Assembly: GCF_017876155.1 (NCBI RefSeq)
Contig: NZ_JAGINP010000011.1
Span: 1 to 64,000, forward strand
DNA length: 64,000 bases
Source of the DNA: Azospirillum rugosum
GTDB lineage: Bacteria > Pseudomonadota > Alphaproteobacteria > Azospirillales > Azospirillaceae
Direction of reading: 5' to 3'
Below the pieces are notes generated by a model that searched no databases, was not told where the DNA came from, and saw nothing but the letters and a program-made list of their open reading frames with translations. The translations under genes and the position numbers were made by a program. This document shows, one piece after another, positions 34,800-43,300 of this stretch. Position 1 is the first letter of the stretch. The number at the start of each line of letters is the position of its first letter.

Positions 34800-34828
34800 C
34801 GGGAGGGCTTTGCCCTCCCGTTTCTTTT
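34800..34828 (+). terminator. rho-independent terminator of typA
   Basis: CGGGAGGG, loop CTTTG, CCCTCCCG, then TTTCTTTT: a perfect 8-bp stem 40 bases after the typA stop. Confidence 0.93.
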
Positions 34829-34885
34829 CAGGGCTCGGTTGCGCGACTACCCTTCCCTCGCAATCCATCGGGAGGGGAACGGACC

Positions 34886-35362
34886 ATGTCGGCGCACGAC
34901 CACCGCTACAGCGCGACCGTGACCTGGACGGGCAACCAGGGAACCGGAACGTCCGGCTACAAGGCCTACAGCCGCGACCACGACATCGCTATTCCCGGCA
35001 AGCCGGCGATCGCCGGCTCCTCCGACCCGGCCTTCCGCGGCGACGCGACGCGCCACAACCCGGAAGACCTTCTGGTCGCCTCGCTGTCGGCCTGCCACAT
35101 GCTGTGGTACCTGCACCTCTGCGCCGTCAACGGCATCGCCGTGACCGCCTACCGTGACGACGCCTCCGGCACCATGACCGAGGGCGACGGCCGCCCCGGC
35201 CGCTTCACCGAGGTAACCCTGCGCCCGCACGTGACCATCGCCCCCGGCAGCGACCCCGCCAAGGCGGACTCCCTGCACCATGAGGCGCACGAGCAGTGCT
35301 TCGTCGCGAACTCGGTGAATTTCCCGGTGCGCTGCGCCCCGGTCATCGAAATGGGCGGGTGA
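34886..35362 (+). CDS. OsmC-family peroxide/organic-hydroperoxide protein
   Basis: A 158-residue OsmC-family protein (OsmC, Ohr and the YhfA/SACOL1771 group). The two conserved cysteines are in SLSACHMLWYLH and HEQCFVANSVNFPV, the peroxidatic/resolving pair that reduces organic hydroperoxides with thiols. GGGAGGGGAACGG precedes ATG 34886. The pattern NPEDLLVASLSACH is that of the OsmC-like group more than classical Ohr. Monocistronic, between the typA terminator and the TetR-type operator. Confidence 0.9.
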   Translation: MSAHDHRYSATVTWTGNQGTGTSGYKAYSRDHDIAIPGKPAIAGSSDPAFRGDATRHNPEDLLVASLSACHMLWYLHLCAVNGIAVTAYRDDASGTMTEGDGRPGRFTEVTLRPHVTIAPGSDPAKADSLHHEAHEQCFVANSVNFPVRCAPVIEMGG

Positions 35363-35423
35363 TCCGCACAAGCCATCCAGCGAAATGGCCGGTCGGACAA
35401 AAGCACGCACCCCGTTGCGTCCT

Positions 35424-35460
35424 GTAAGTGAATACCATTAACTTAATGATATTCACTTAC
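35424..35460. promoter_or_regulatory. 37-bp near-perfect palindrome, candidate TetR operator
   Basis: GTAAGTGAATA and TATTCACTTAC are perfect reverse complements, and the inner CATTAA/TTAATG also match; one symmetrical base pair and the centre differ. It overlaps a possible promoter (TTGCGT 35415-35420, 17 bases, TTAACT 35438-35443) and ends 13 bases before the first gene of an operon that closes with a TetR-family gene. The AT-rich content stands out in this genome. Confidence 0.8.
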
Positions 35461-35473
35461 GCAGGATGCTGCC

Positions 35474-35899
35474 ATGCCACACGCTCCCGACCCTGCTTAT
35501 CCCGACCCTGCCCCCAACCCCGACCGCTGCCTCGTCCTTGGCGCGCTGGCCGGGCTGGCGATCCTGAAGCTCGCTATGCTGGCGGGGCAGTTCACACAGA
35601 CGCCGCCCCATCCCCCCTTGGCTTTTGCACCGTTGTTTGCGGCCTCGCTGGCCCTATGCGCGCTGTGTGCCGCGCTGCTGATCGCACGCTCCCACTGGTT
35701 TGCGCTGCCGGCGGCCCTGGTCACGTTGGAATCGCTGCTATCCTTCGGCCCGCACAAGCTCTACCCCGGACCGGCGCCCTACTTCGCCCAAACCAGCGCC
35801 GTCTACCCCGTCATCCTCGTCGGTTCGGCGCTGATCGCCCTGCTCGTGGCGGGAAGCTGGAAGCTGGTGCGCAGCGGCGGGCTGAGGATGCCATCATGA
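35474..35899 (+). CDS. small membrane protein of unknown function
   Basis: A 141-residue integral membrane protein with about four hydrophobic helices (CLVLGALAGLAILKLAMLAG, FAPLFAASLALCALCAALL, WFALPAALVTLESLLSF, YPVILVGSALIALLVAG). AGGA lies 9 bases before ATG 35474. First gene of a three-gene operon: its stop overlaps the DUF1772 start as ATGA. Presumably controlled by the palindrome immediately upstream and the TetR gene at the end of the operon. I do not recognise the family. Confidence 0.75.
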   Translation: MPHAPDPAYPDPAPNPDRCLVLGALAGLAILKLAMLAGQFTQTPPHPPLAFAPLFAASLALCALCAALLIARSHWFALPAALVTLESLLSFGPHKLYPGPAPYFAQTSAVYPVILVGSALIALLVAGSWKLVRSGGLRMPS

Positions 35900-36435
35900 G
35901 CGGGCACGACCTCGACCGCGGTCTGCGGCTGCTCGCCACGCTGTGGGCCGGCGTGATGGCGGGCTTTTTCTGGTCGTTCTCGACGGTGGTGATGCCGGGG
36001 CTGGCGTTGGCCGACCCGCAGACGGCGCTCGCCTCCATGCAGGCCATCAACGCCGCCGTGCGGAACGCGCTGTTCGCGACCGGCTTCTTCGGCGCGCCAC
36101 TGCTCTGCGTTCTCGTCGCCATCCGCGCGCGGGCGCTCCGGGACGGGACCAGTGCGCGGCTGGCGCTGGCCGGAAGCACCGTCTACCTGCTGGGTGTCTT
36201 CACGGTAACGTCGGTGGGCAACGTGCCGCTCAACCGGGCGCTCGCCCTGCTCGACCCGGCCCTGACCGAAAGCGGGGCGGCGATGACGGTCTACATCCGG
36301 GAGTGGACAGGCTGGAACGATCTGCGCACTGTGGCCGGCACGATCGCCTTCGTGCTGCTGGCTGCCAGCACCCTCCGTCCAACCGCCCCCGACACAGCCC
36401 ATCAGGTCCCGCATGGTCCGCCCGCGCAAGGATGA
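35896..36435 (+). CDS. DUF1772 membrane protein (anthrone oxygenase-like)
   Basis: A 179-residue four-helix membrane protein. The N-terminal motif GVMAGFFWSFSTVVMPGL and AMQAIN-like SMQAINAAVRNALF fit DUF1772, a family that includes fungal anthrone oxygenases; most bacterial members are uncharacterised. ATG 35896 overlaps the preceding stop (ATGA), and its own 3' end overlaps the TetR gene by 23 bases, so all three genes are translationally linked. Confidence 0.85.
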   Translation: MSGHDLDRGLRLLATLWAGVMAGFFWSFSTVVMPGLALADPQTALASMQAINAAVRNALFATGFFGAPLLCVLVAIRARALRDGTSARLALAGSTVYLLGVFTVTSVGNVPLNRALALLDPALTESGAAMTVYIREWTGWNDLRTVAGTIAFVLLAASTLRPTAPDTAHQVPHGPPAQG

Positions 36436-37045
36436 GCGCATCGACATCAAGACCCGCGCCGTCGAATCAGCGGCGCGGCTGTTCGTGGAGCGCGGCACCG
36501 ACGCGGTGACGATGCAGGACATCGCGGCCGAGGTCGGCTGCCGCGCGCCCGCGCTCTACCGTTACTTCCCGAACAAGGAAGCGCTTTTGTTGGCGGTCCA
36601 CGACGATGGGTTCCGGCGCCTTTACGCCCACAAGGCCGCCGCGGGCCGCACCGCCGGAGACGACGCCTACGAGCGGTTGCGCCTCGGCGGCCTTGCCTAT
36701 GTCCGCTTCGCGCTGGAAAACCCGAATCTGTATGAATTGATGTTCATCGAGCGCGGACCGTTCCTGCGACTGAACGCGCTCCGCGCAGCCGGCAATGCCG
36801 AGGCGGAGGACATCGGGCAGCGATCGCTGGAGTTCCTGAAGACGTCCATTCTCGCCTGCCAGAAGTCGGGCTATCTGGAAGGGCTGGATCCGGACGCCGC
36901 CGCCTTTACTTTCTGGTCGGTGGTGCACGGCGCGGTCAGCCTCGCGCTGCGCCGCCGGGGGCCATTCCACGCGGTCGAGCCGGAGCGCATCGTCGCACAG
37001 GCGGTCGAGACGATGATGGCTCTGGTCGCCAGGACGAGCCGGTGA
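36413..37045 (+). CDS. TetR/AcrR-family repressor
   Basis: A 210-residue TetR protein. The N-terminal helix-turn-helix is at ~28-58 (VTMQDIAAEVGCRAPALYRY, FPNKEALL). The C-terminal half (FALENPNLYELMFIERG, FWSVVHGAVSLALRR) is of the WHG-type ligand-binding domain. It is the last gene of the operon and very likely represses it through the 37-bp palindrome at 35424. The ligand is unknown. The start ATG 36413 lies inside the DUF1772 gene. Confidence 0.9.
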   Translation: MVRPRKDERIDIKTRAVESAARLFVERGTDAVTMQDIAAEVGCRAPALYRYFPNKEALLLAVHDDGFRRLYAHKAAAGRTAGDDAYERLRLGGLAYVRFALENPNLYELMFIERGPFLRLNALRAAGNAEAEDIGQRSLEFLKTSILACQKSGYLEGLDPDAAAFTFWSVVHGAVSLALRRRGPFHAVEPERIVAQAVETMMALVARTSR

Positions 37046-37075
37046 GGCCCGGAACGCCGCCTCAGACGGCGGGCT

Positions 37076-37097
37076 GCCGGGAGCTGGTGCTCCCGGC
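37076..37097. terminator. bidirectional terminator-like hairpin
   Basis: GCCGGGAGC, loop TGGT, GCTCCCGGC: a perfect 9-bp stem between the TetR stop (37045) and the stop of the leftward 55-residue gene (37103). A second, smaller hairpin (CGCCG-N7-CGGCG) is at 37055-37071. There is no T-tract, so its strength is uncertain. Confidence 0.6.
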
Positions 37098-37102
37098 CTG
37101 TC

Positions 37103-37270
37103 TCAATCCCGCAAACCCTTCTTCTTGATCTCGTCCTTCTCGCCCATCTCGTCGAACTTTTCCTGGACCGGCTTTTCCGGGTTTCCCGACGCCTTGCCGG
37201 TCTCTTCGACGAGCTTGTCCTCGATCCGCTGCGCGGATTCGGAGGGGGCGTCGTCCTTGCGGCCGGACAT
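37103..37270 (-). CDS. small hydrophilic protein downstream of CsbD
   Basis: A 55-residue, highly charged protein (KLVEETGKASGNPEKPVQEK, FDEMGEKDEIKKKG), probably disordered. Its ATG shares one base with the TAA of the CsbD gene (TAATG), so it depends on it for translation. Repeated NPE/EK patterns resemble the CsbD-like region and suggest a related stress role. I do not recognise a family. Confidence 0.7.
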   Translation of the reverse strand: MSGRKDDAPSESAQRIEDKLVEETGKASGNPEKPVQEKFDEMGEKDEIKKKGLRD

Positions 37271-37446
37271 TACTTGTTGCCCCGCAGGACGTCCTTCACC
37301 TTGCCGATGACCTTGTCGACCTTGCCTTCGGCCTTGTCGGCGCGGCCTTCGTCCTTCATCTCCGGGTTGCCGGTCAGGTCGCCGGTCTGCTTCTTGGCCT
37401 CGCCCTTCAGTTCCTTGCCGGCGCCCACGATGCGATCGGTGTTCAT
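37270..37446 (-). CDS. CsbD-family stress protein
   Basis: A 58-residue CsbD-like protein: MNTDRIVGAGKELKGEAKK, then DEGRADKAEGKVDKVIGKVK, the repeated KGxxKxxxG pattern of that family. CsbD proteins are small stress-induced proteins under general-stress control in Bacillus and others. ATG 37446 follows GGAGGGGACC. First gene of a two-gene leftward operon with the 55-residue protein. Confidence 0.9.
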   Translation of the reverse strand: MNTDRIVGAGKELKGEAKKQTGDLTGNPEMKDEGRADKAEGKVDKVIGKVKDVLRGNK

Positions 37447-37549
37447 GATGGTCCCCTCCTTTTGCGTTGACACATGCCGGCTTCAACAGCGGCGGGGAGG
37501 AAACGTCACGGTTGTGCTTGCGTGATGAAGGTGGCCGATGCCGGCCGTC

Positions 37550-37957
37550 CTATTTTTGGCCCAACCGCTCCCCGATCGATCGGATAAGGCTGTCCCGCTC
37601 CGCCGGGTCGTAGCGCTCGGCGAAACCGGAGCCCCAGACCGGCCCCGGCCAGGCCGGGTCGGAGCGGGTGCGCGCGATCACGTGGACGTGCAGCTGCGGC
37701 ACCATGTTGCCGAGCGCGCCGACGTTGATCTTGTCCGGCCGGACCAGTTGCTCCAGCGCCGTCGAGGCCTGGGCGATCTCGTCCACCAGCCGGTGCCGCC
37801 CGGCCTCGTCGAGCTGGTGGATCTCCGTCAAATCCGGGACGGCCGGCACCAGGATCAGCCAAGGCCAGACCCGGTTGTCCATCAGCAGCACCCGGCAGAG
37901 CGGAAGCTCCGCCACCGGTGCCGTGTCGGCCTGGAGACGTTCATGCAGTCGGAACAT
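37550..37957 (-). CDS. HIT-family nucleotide-binding hydrolase
   Basis: A 135-residue histidine-triad protein. The triad-like motif is QLHVHVIAR near residue 94, with H-x-H, preceded by the typical LPLCRVLLMDNRVWPWLILV. Family members hydrolyse or transfer nucleotidyl groups. Compared with the classical HxHxHxx, the third His position is Ile-Ala, as in several proteobacterial HIT proteins. An in-frame GTG at 37969 is an alternative start; I prefer ATG 37957. Confidence 0.87.
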   Translation of the reverse strand: MFRLHERLQADTAPVAELPLCRVLLMDNRVWPWLILVPAVPDLTEIHQLDEAGRHRLVDEIAQASTALEQLVRPDKINVGALGNMVPQLHVHVIARTRSDPAWPGPVWGSGFAERYDPAERDSLIRSIGERLGQK

Positions 37958-38389
37958 TTGGTCACCCACCCTTGTCTTTTGCCTTCGGGAATAAACGCCG
38001 GGCTGATGTGTTCGCCAAACCAGCCATGTGGGCCGTGGTCGCGGCCATGGTTGCGGGGCGAAGAAAAATGTATAAACTCCCCGACGATCTTTATTCGGTC
38101 CGGCGCCGTTTTACAAAGGCGACGCATGACGCGGGAAGGTCGTCGCGCTCCGCCAAGGGTGGACAGCCACCGGGCCGGAGCGGGCGGGCTTTGCGTGCGG
38201 ACCTGAAAAGTCCAGCAGCCAGCGTGGGTTAGGGGGTTCGGTCCGAAGACGGTGTCGGGGCGGCACGACCGCCCTCATGCCATTTTTGGGGCGCCGTTTG
38301 CGGGTATGAGGGGGATGCGGCCGGGGCGGGGATCGCCAAGATTCCATCGCCAGGACGGCCGCCGAATGCTTGGGAATAGAAAGACGGAC
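37958..38389. other. 432-base intergenic region, HIT gene / glucan synthase
   Basis: Divergent promoters for the HIT gene and the glucan synthase must lie here. The middle (38070-38100) is AT-richer. I see no convincing operator, RNA gene or terminator, and frames open here lack ribosome sites and codon character. Confidence 0.4.
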
Positions 38390-41002
38390 ATGCGCAAGTC
38401 GGCGATCGCGGCTCTTCTTCTCGTGATCCTGGGCAACATCGGAGTCTGGGCGCTGTGGAACCGCCCGGTGGCCGAACGGTCCTGGGGCGGCGCCATCAGC
38501 GGCGTCGGCTACACGCCCTTCCACCCGGACAAGAGCCCGTCCAAGGGCGACAAGGCCTCGGCGGAGGACATCGAGAAGGACATGCTGGCCCTGGAGGGGT
38601 CGGTCAAGGGCGTGCGCATCTACTCCACCACCGACGGGTCGGAGCAGGTGGCCCCGGTCGCCCGCAAGTACGGCCTGCCCGTCACCGCCGGCGCCTGGAT
38701 CGCGGGCAAGCCCGAGATTGACGAGCCGGAGATCAACGGCCTGATCAAGCTGGCCCGCGACAACAGCAACGTCCGCCGCGTCCTGGTCGGCAACGAGGCG
38801 ATCCTGCGCGCCGACGTCACCGTCCCGCAGGCCATCGACTACATCAAGCGGGTGAAGAAGAAGGTCAACGTCCCGGTCTCCACCGCGGAGCCGTGGCACG
38901 TCTGGCTGTCCCACCCGGAGCTGGTGGAGGCCGTGGACTTCCTGGCCGTGCACCTGCTGCCCTACTGGGAAGGCGTGCCCGCCGACCAGTCGGTCGATTA
39001 CGCCATGGTCCGCTACAACGAGCTGAAGACCAAGTACCCGAACAAGCACATCCTGATCTCGGAAATCGGCTGGCCGGCCGAGGGCCCGTGGCGCCGCGGC
39101 GCGGAGGCGAGCCAGGTCAACCAGGCCAAGTTCATCCGCACCTTCCTGAACGTCGCGGCGCAGAACAAGCTCGACTACTTCATCATGGAGGCCTTCGACC
39201 AGCCCTGGAAGCGGGAGATCGAAGGCACCGCCGGCACCAGCTGGGGACTGTGGGACGCGTGGCGCAAGCCCAAGTTCCCGATGATCGGCGAGGTGACGGA
39301 GCTGCGGAACTGGCCGCTGCTGTGCGGCATCTCCATCGCCGTCGGCTTCCTGCCGCTGGTCTTCTTCCTGTGGCGCCGCGGCGGCGACCTGAAGTTTGGC
39401 GGGCAGATCTTCTACGGCGGCATGATCCAGGCCGTGGCCTCGGTCCTGGTCTTCTCGGTCAGCGTGGCCAGCGCCGCCGGCCTCGCCACCACGACGGAGA
39501 TCGCCTGGGGCATCCTGCTGTTCTGCCAGCTGGTCCTGCTCGCCGTCATGCTGATCGACGGGCTTGAGCTGACCGAGGTGGTCTGGCAGGACCGTTTCCG
39601 GCGCAAGTTCAACCCCTGCTCCGCCGCCCCGGCGCCGAACGCGCCGAAGGTCTCCATCCATGTGCCCTGCTACAACGAGCCGCCGCACATGGTCATCCAG
39701 ACGCTGGACGCGCTGGCCCGGCTGGACTACCCGAACTACGAGGTCCTGCTGCTCGACAACAACACCAAGGACCCGGCCGTCTGGCGCCCGGTCGAGGAGT
39801 ATTGCAAGCAGCTGGGGCCGAAGTTCCGCTTCTTCCACCTGGACAACTGGCCGGGCTTCAAGGCCGGCGCCCTGAACTTCGGCCTCGCCCAGACGGCGCC
39901 GGACGCGCAGCACATCGCGGTCATCGACAGCGACTACCAGGTCCACCCCGACTGGCTGAAGGCGACGATCCCGCACTTCGACCGGCCGGAGGTCGGCTTC
40001 GTCCAGTCGCCCCAGGACTACCGCGAGTGGGGCCACGACCTGTTCCAGCGCATGATCAACTGGGAATACGCGGGCTTCTTCCACATCGGCATGATCCAGC
40101 GCAACGAGCGCAACGCGATCATCCAGCACGGCACGATGACCATCATCCGCAAGTCGGCCCTGGAAGAGGTCGGCCGCTGGGGCGAGTGGTGCATCACCGA
40201 GGACGCCGACCTGGGCCTGCGCCTGTTCGAGCACAAGTACGAGGCCGTCTACATGCCGGAGAGCTACGGCAAGGGCCTCGTCCCCGACAGCTTCTCCGCC
40301 TACAAGACGCAGCGCTTCCGCTGGGCCTACGGCGCGGTGCAGATCCTGAAGCACCACTGGCGCGACCTGCTGCCGGGCGGCCCGCGCCTGACCGCCGGGC
40401 AGAAGTACCATTTCATCACCGGCTGGCTGCCCTGGTTCGCCGACGCCGCCCACATGATCTTCGGCATCGCCGGCATCATCTGGTCGATCGGCCTGCTGGC
40501 CTTCCCGAAATATTTCGAGTTCCCGCCCAACGTCTTCATGATCCCGACGCTCAGCGTCTTCGCCTTCAAGGTCGGCGCGTCGCTCTGGCTGTACGAGGCG
40601 CGGGTGAAGTGCGGCTTCTGGGACAAGGTCGGTGCCGCCATCGCCGGCATGGCGCTGACCCACACGGTCGGCCGCGCCATGTGGCTGGGCATGTTCACCT
40701 CCGGACGGCCCTTCGTCCGCACGCCGAAATGCGAGAACCAGCCGGCCCTGATGCAGGCCTTCCTGATGGCGCGGGAGGAGATCGCGCTGCTGCTGGGCCT
40801 GTGGGGCGCGGCGCTGGCCATCGTGATGGTGTTCGGCCACGAGAACCGCGACGCCTTCATGTGGTCGGGCCTTCTGGTGGTGCAGTCCCTGCCCTACCTG
40901 TCGGCCTTCGTCACGGCGCTGATCAACGCCTTCCCGAACATCAAGTTCGGCAAGCCCCGTCCGGAGCCGACCGAGGTCGCCGGCGCCGGCGCCGCCGACT
41001 GA
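38390..41002 (+). CDS. GH17-GT2 beta-glucan synthase, NdvB-like
   Basis: An 870-residue membrane enzyme. After a signal anchor (~3-20) comes a GH17 domain (~30-300) with acid/base E136 (LVGNEAILR) and nucleophile E225 (ISEIGWPAEG), then TM segments (~308-390), a GT2 processive glycosyltransferase (~420-660) with DNN, DSD (D513, D515), TED (603-605) and QRFRW (641-645), and further TM helices. The architecture matches the Bradyrhizobium/Pseudomonas NdvB type that makes cyclic beta-(1,3)/(1,6) glucans: GT2 extends and GH17 trims or cyclises. An in-frame ATG at 38366 is an alternative start. Followed by a strong terminator. Product identity is inferred. Confidence 0.9.
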   Translation: MRKSAIAALLLVILGNIGVWALWNRPVAERSWGGAISGVGYTPFHPDKSPSKGDKASAEDIEKDMLALEGSVKGVRIYSTTDGSEQVAPVARKYGLPVTAGAWIAGKPEIDEPEINGLIKLARDNSNVRRVLVGNEAILRADVTVPQAIDYIKRVKKKVNVPVSTAEPWHVWLSHPELVEAVDFLAVHLLPYWEGVPADQSVDYAMVRYNELKTKYPNKHILISEIGWPAEGPWRRGAEASQVNQAKFIRTFLNVAAQNKLDYFIMEAFDQPWKREIEGTAGTSWGLWDAWRKPKFPMIGEVTELRNWPLLCGISIAVGFLPLVFFLWRRGGDLKFGGQIFYGGMIQAVASVLVFSVSVASAAGLATTTEIAWGILLFCQLVLLAVMLIDGLELTEVVWQDRFRRKFNPCSAAPAPNAPKVSIHVPCYNEPPHMVIQTLDALARLDYPNYEVLLLDNNTKDPAVWRPVEEYCKQLGPKFRFFHLDNWPGFKAGALNFGLAQTAPDAQHIAVIDSDYQVHPDWLKATIPHFDRPEVGFVQSPQDYREWGHDLFQRMINWEYAGFFHIGMIQRNERNAIIQHGTMTIIRKSALEEVGRWGEWCITEDADLGLRLFEHKYEAVYMPESYGKGLVPDSFSAYKTQRFRWAYGAVQILKHHWRDLLPGGPRLTAGQKYHFITGWLPWFADAAHMIFGIAGIIWSIGLLAFPKYFEFPPNVFMIPTLSVFAFKVGASLWLYEARVKCGFWDKVGAAIAGMALTHTVGRAMWLGMFTSGRPFVRTPKCENQPALMQAFLMAREEIALLLGLWGAALAIVMVFGHENRDAFMWSGLLVVQSLPYLSAFVTALINAFPNIKFGKPRPEPTEVAGAGAAD

Positions 41003-41025
41003 CCGACGTCTTCCCGTCCGAAACG

Positions 41026-41053
41026 AAGAGCCCCGCCCCGGCGGGGCTCTTTT
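41026..41053 (+). terminator. rho-independent terminator of the glucan synthase
   Basis: AAGAGCCCCGC, loop CCCG, GCGGGGCTCTT with further T: an 11-bp perfect stem 24 bases after the stop. Confidence 0.93.
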
Positions 41054-41144
41054 CGTTTGGGCAACCCGGCGGCCAACCGTCACCTTGACAAGGGCGCCAC
41101 TGTCCGTAGACTAAACTATCCACACTTTCGTGGTGGAGGCCGCC

Positions 41145-41693
41145 ATGGCCGACACGTTCATCAGCCGGTCTGAACCGCTGGTCCGCTCGCCCAACATGGT
41201 CGAGCGGCCGGGGAGCGCCACGGATCGACAGCATCGACGCGACGCCCGACAGGACCGCCGCGACCGGGAGGAACCCAACCGGAAGCGCCGCCGGATCTAC
41301 GACCTCCTGTTCGACGAAATCGACGAGATCGACAGCCTGGAGCCGGCCCAGCGCGCGCGCATCAAGCAGAACCTGCGCTCCCACTTGGCATCCCGCACGC
41401 CGCCTCCCGCCTCCTCCGCACCGCCGGAGGCCGACGAGGAGCGCATCGCGGCGACCCTGATCGAGGACTCCGCAACGGCCGTGCCCGTGGACCATGACCA
41501 CATCGTCCACATGGCAGCCCCGACGCACGCGCATCTTTCGGCACAAGAGACGGAAGAGAACGCCATCCTCGCCAAGCAGCTCCGTGATTGCCTCAGCCGC
41601 CACACCCTCACCGCGCGCCGCGTTGCCGTCTATCTGCACCTGCTCCTGACCCTGGACGGCGCGCTGCGGCCACACACCATCATCGATGCCTGA
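41145..41693 (+). CDS. uncharacterised charged protein
   Basis: A 182-residue cytoplasmic protein. The N-terminal third is basic (RQHRRDARQDRRDREEPNRK) and likely disordered or nucleic-acid binding. An acidic helix follows (IYDLLFDEIDEIDSLEPAQR), and a His-rich middle (VDHDHIVHMAAPTHAH). The C-terminal ~60 residues are helical. GGAGG 6 bases before ATG 41145 supports the start. The preceding 100 bases contain a possible promoter. I do not recognise the family. Confidence 0.7.
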   Translation: MADTFISRSEPLVRSPNMVERPGSATDRQHRRDARQDRRDREEPNRKRRRIYDLLFDEIDEIDSLEPAQRARIKQNLRSHLASRTPPPASSAPPEADEERIAATLIEDSATAVPVDHDHIVHMAAPTHAHLSAQETEENAILAKQLRDCLSRHTLTARRVAVYLHLLLTLDGALRPHTIIDA

Positions 41694-41871
41694 CGAACAA
41701 GCAGTCTCGCCCCGGCTCCGCCGCAAATTCGGGCACATCCTCCCCCCGATGCGCCGCACCAGCCGATGACGGGTTGCGGCACAATCGGCGGCGATGTCCT
41801 CCGGCGACGGGCCGACGCGCCGTCCGGCGCCCTTCCCGCCGCGGAAACCCCGCTCCCGCGAGGAGGCCCCC

Positions 41872-43170
41872 GTGCCCGATTCCCACATCGCCAAGCACGC
41901 CCAGCCGTCCGGCGACGCCTTGCGCCAGTCCCTGGCGACCCGCTTCCAGAAGGCCCGCGGGCGCACGGCCGAACTGGCCGCGCCCCTGTCGCCGGAAGAC
42001 CTGATGGTCCAGTCGGTTCCCGACGGCGCCCCGGCCAAATGGCATCTCGCCCACACCACATGGTTGTTCGAAACCACCGTCCTGGTGCCCGACAGCCCCG
42101 GCTACCGCCCCTTCGACTCCGCCTTCCTCGACCTCTTCGCGGCGCGCAGCGACCGCTTCGGCAACCACCAGCTTCCCTCGCCGACCCTGCGCCTGCTGTC
42201 GCGGCCGAGCGGGGCGGAGGTCATGCGCTACCGCGACCACGTCAACGCCGCGGTCCTGCACCTGCTGGCCCAAGTCGACGACGCCGGCCTGGCCGAGGTC
42301 GCCGACCGTGTGGAGGTCGGCATCGCCCATGAACGGCGGCACCAGGAGCGTATGCTGACCCACATCAAGCACGCCTTCTGGAGCAACCCGCTGCGCCCCG
42401 CCTACGAGCAGCCGCCGCAGGTCTACCCGACCGCGCCGCAGCCGCAGGACTGGATCGCGCACGAGGGCGGTCTGGTGGAGATCGGCCGCGCCGACGCTGG
42501 CCCCGGCTTCGACCACGAAGGGCCACGCCACCGCGTGTACCTGAATCCCTTCCGGCTGGCGTCCCAGCCGGTGTCCTGCGGCGAGTACCTGACCTTCGTC
42601 GAGGAGGGCGGCTATTCCAACCGCGCGCTTTGGCTGGCGGACGGTTGGGAACTGGCGCGCTCCGAGAACTGGCAGGCGCCGCTCTATTGGGAGTGGCGCG
42701 ACGGCGCCTGGCAGATCTTCACGCTCTACGGCATGCGCCCGCTCGACCCCGCCGAGCCGGTCTGCCACGTCAGCTGGTACGAGGCCGACGCCTTCGCCCG
42801 CTGGGCCGGCAAGCGCCTGCCGTCGGAGGCGGAGTGGGAGACCCTCGGCGCGCGGTGCGAGAGCATGGGCAACCTGCTCGGCACCGGCTACCGCCACCCA
42901 CGGGCCTGCCCCTGCCACGGCGAGGGGCCCTGGCAGATGTTCGGCGACATCTGGGAATGGACGCTCAGCCCCTTCGCCCCCTACCCCGGCTATCGCCTGC
43001 CGGATGGGGTGGACGAGGCCGTGCACGGCCGCTTCATGATCAACCGCATGGTCTTGCGCGGCGGCAGCTGCGTGACCCCCTTCGACCACGCCAACCCGAC
43101 CACGCGCCACTATCTGCGCCCGGACACGCGCCTGTCCTTCACGGGGATTCGGCTGGCTGAGGATGCGTGA
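41872..43170 (+). CDS. egtB: ergothioneine sulfoxide synthase EgtB
   Basis: A 432-residue enzyme with an N-terminal DinB-like domain (~15-170) and a C-terminal FGE-sulfatase domain (~200-430). Iron ligands are H61 (KWHLAHTTW) and H153/H157 (HERRHQERM). EgtB catalyses oxygen-dependent C-S bond formation between hercynine and gamma-glutamylcysteine. GTG 41872 is chosen because AGGAGG sits 5 bases upstream; the longer frame from 41794 has no such site. The partner methyltransferase gene egtD, usually adjacent, is not in this window. The second FGE-fold gene in the window is the caspase fusion at 7231. Confidence 0.92.
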   Translation: MPDSHIAKHAQPSGDALRQSLATRFQKARGRTAELAAPLSPEDLMVQSVPDGAPAKWHLAHTTWLFETTVLVPDSPGYRPFDSAFLDLFAARSDRFGNHQLPSPTLRLLSRPSGAEVMRYRDHVNAAVLHLLAQVDDAGLAEVADRVEVGIAHERRHQERMLTHIKHAFWSNPLRPAYEQPPQVYPTAPQPQDWIAHEGGLVEIGRADAGPGFDHEGPRHRVYLNPFRLASQPVSCGEYLTFVEEGGYSNRALWLADGWELARSENWQAPLYWEWRDGAWQIFTLYGMRPLDPAEPVCHVSWYEADAFARWAGKRLPSEAEWETLGARCESMGNLLGTGYRHPRACPCHGEGPWQMFGDIWEWTLSPFAPYPGYRLPDGVDEAVHGRFMINRMVLRGGSCVTPFDHANPTTRHYLRPDTRLSFTGIRLAEDA

Positions 43171-43174
43171 GGGA

Positions 43175-43286
43175 AGTGGTCGCCTTGAGCCCCCACCCTA
43201 ACCCTCCCCCACTTCGCGGGGGAGGGGACTGACTCCTCCCCCCGTCGAAGATGGGGGGAGGTTGGGAGGGGGGCCCGACGCAACCG
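43175..43286. repeat. G/C-rich interspersed repeat, copy 6 (convergent gene ends)
   Basis: AGTGGTCGCCTTGAGCCCCC on the left and GGGGGGCCCGACGCAACC on the right surround C- and G-tract arms with CACTTCGCGG and GTCGAAGATGG. Between the egtB stop (43170) and the leftward phosphoribosyltransferase stop (43301). Confidence 0.9.
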
Positions 43287-43300
43287 CGCCCCACTCCATC

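Noticed and set aside
37918..38232. Rightward frame containing MYKLPDDLYSVRRRF
   Set aside because: No ribosome site for the internal ATG, and the remainder looks random. Called intergenic.
38111..41083. A 990-codon leftward frame opposite the glucan synthase
   Set aside because: Shadow rich in Arg, Gly and Val without recognisable domains; the plus strand carries all GH17 and GT2 motifs.
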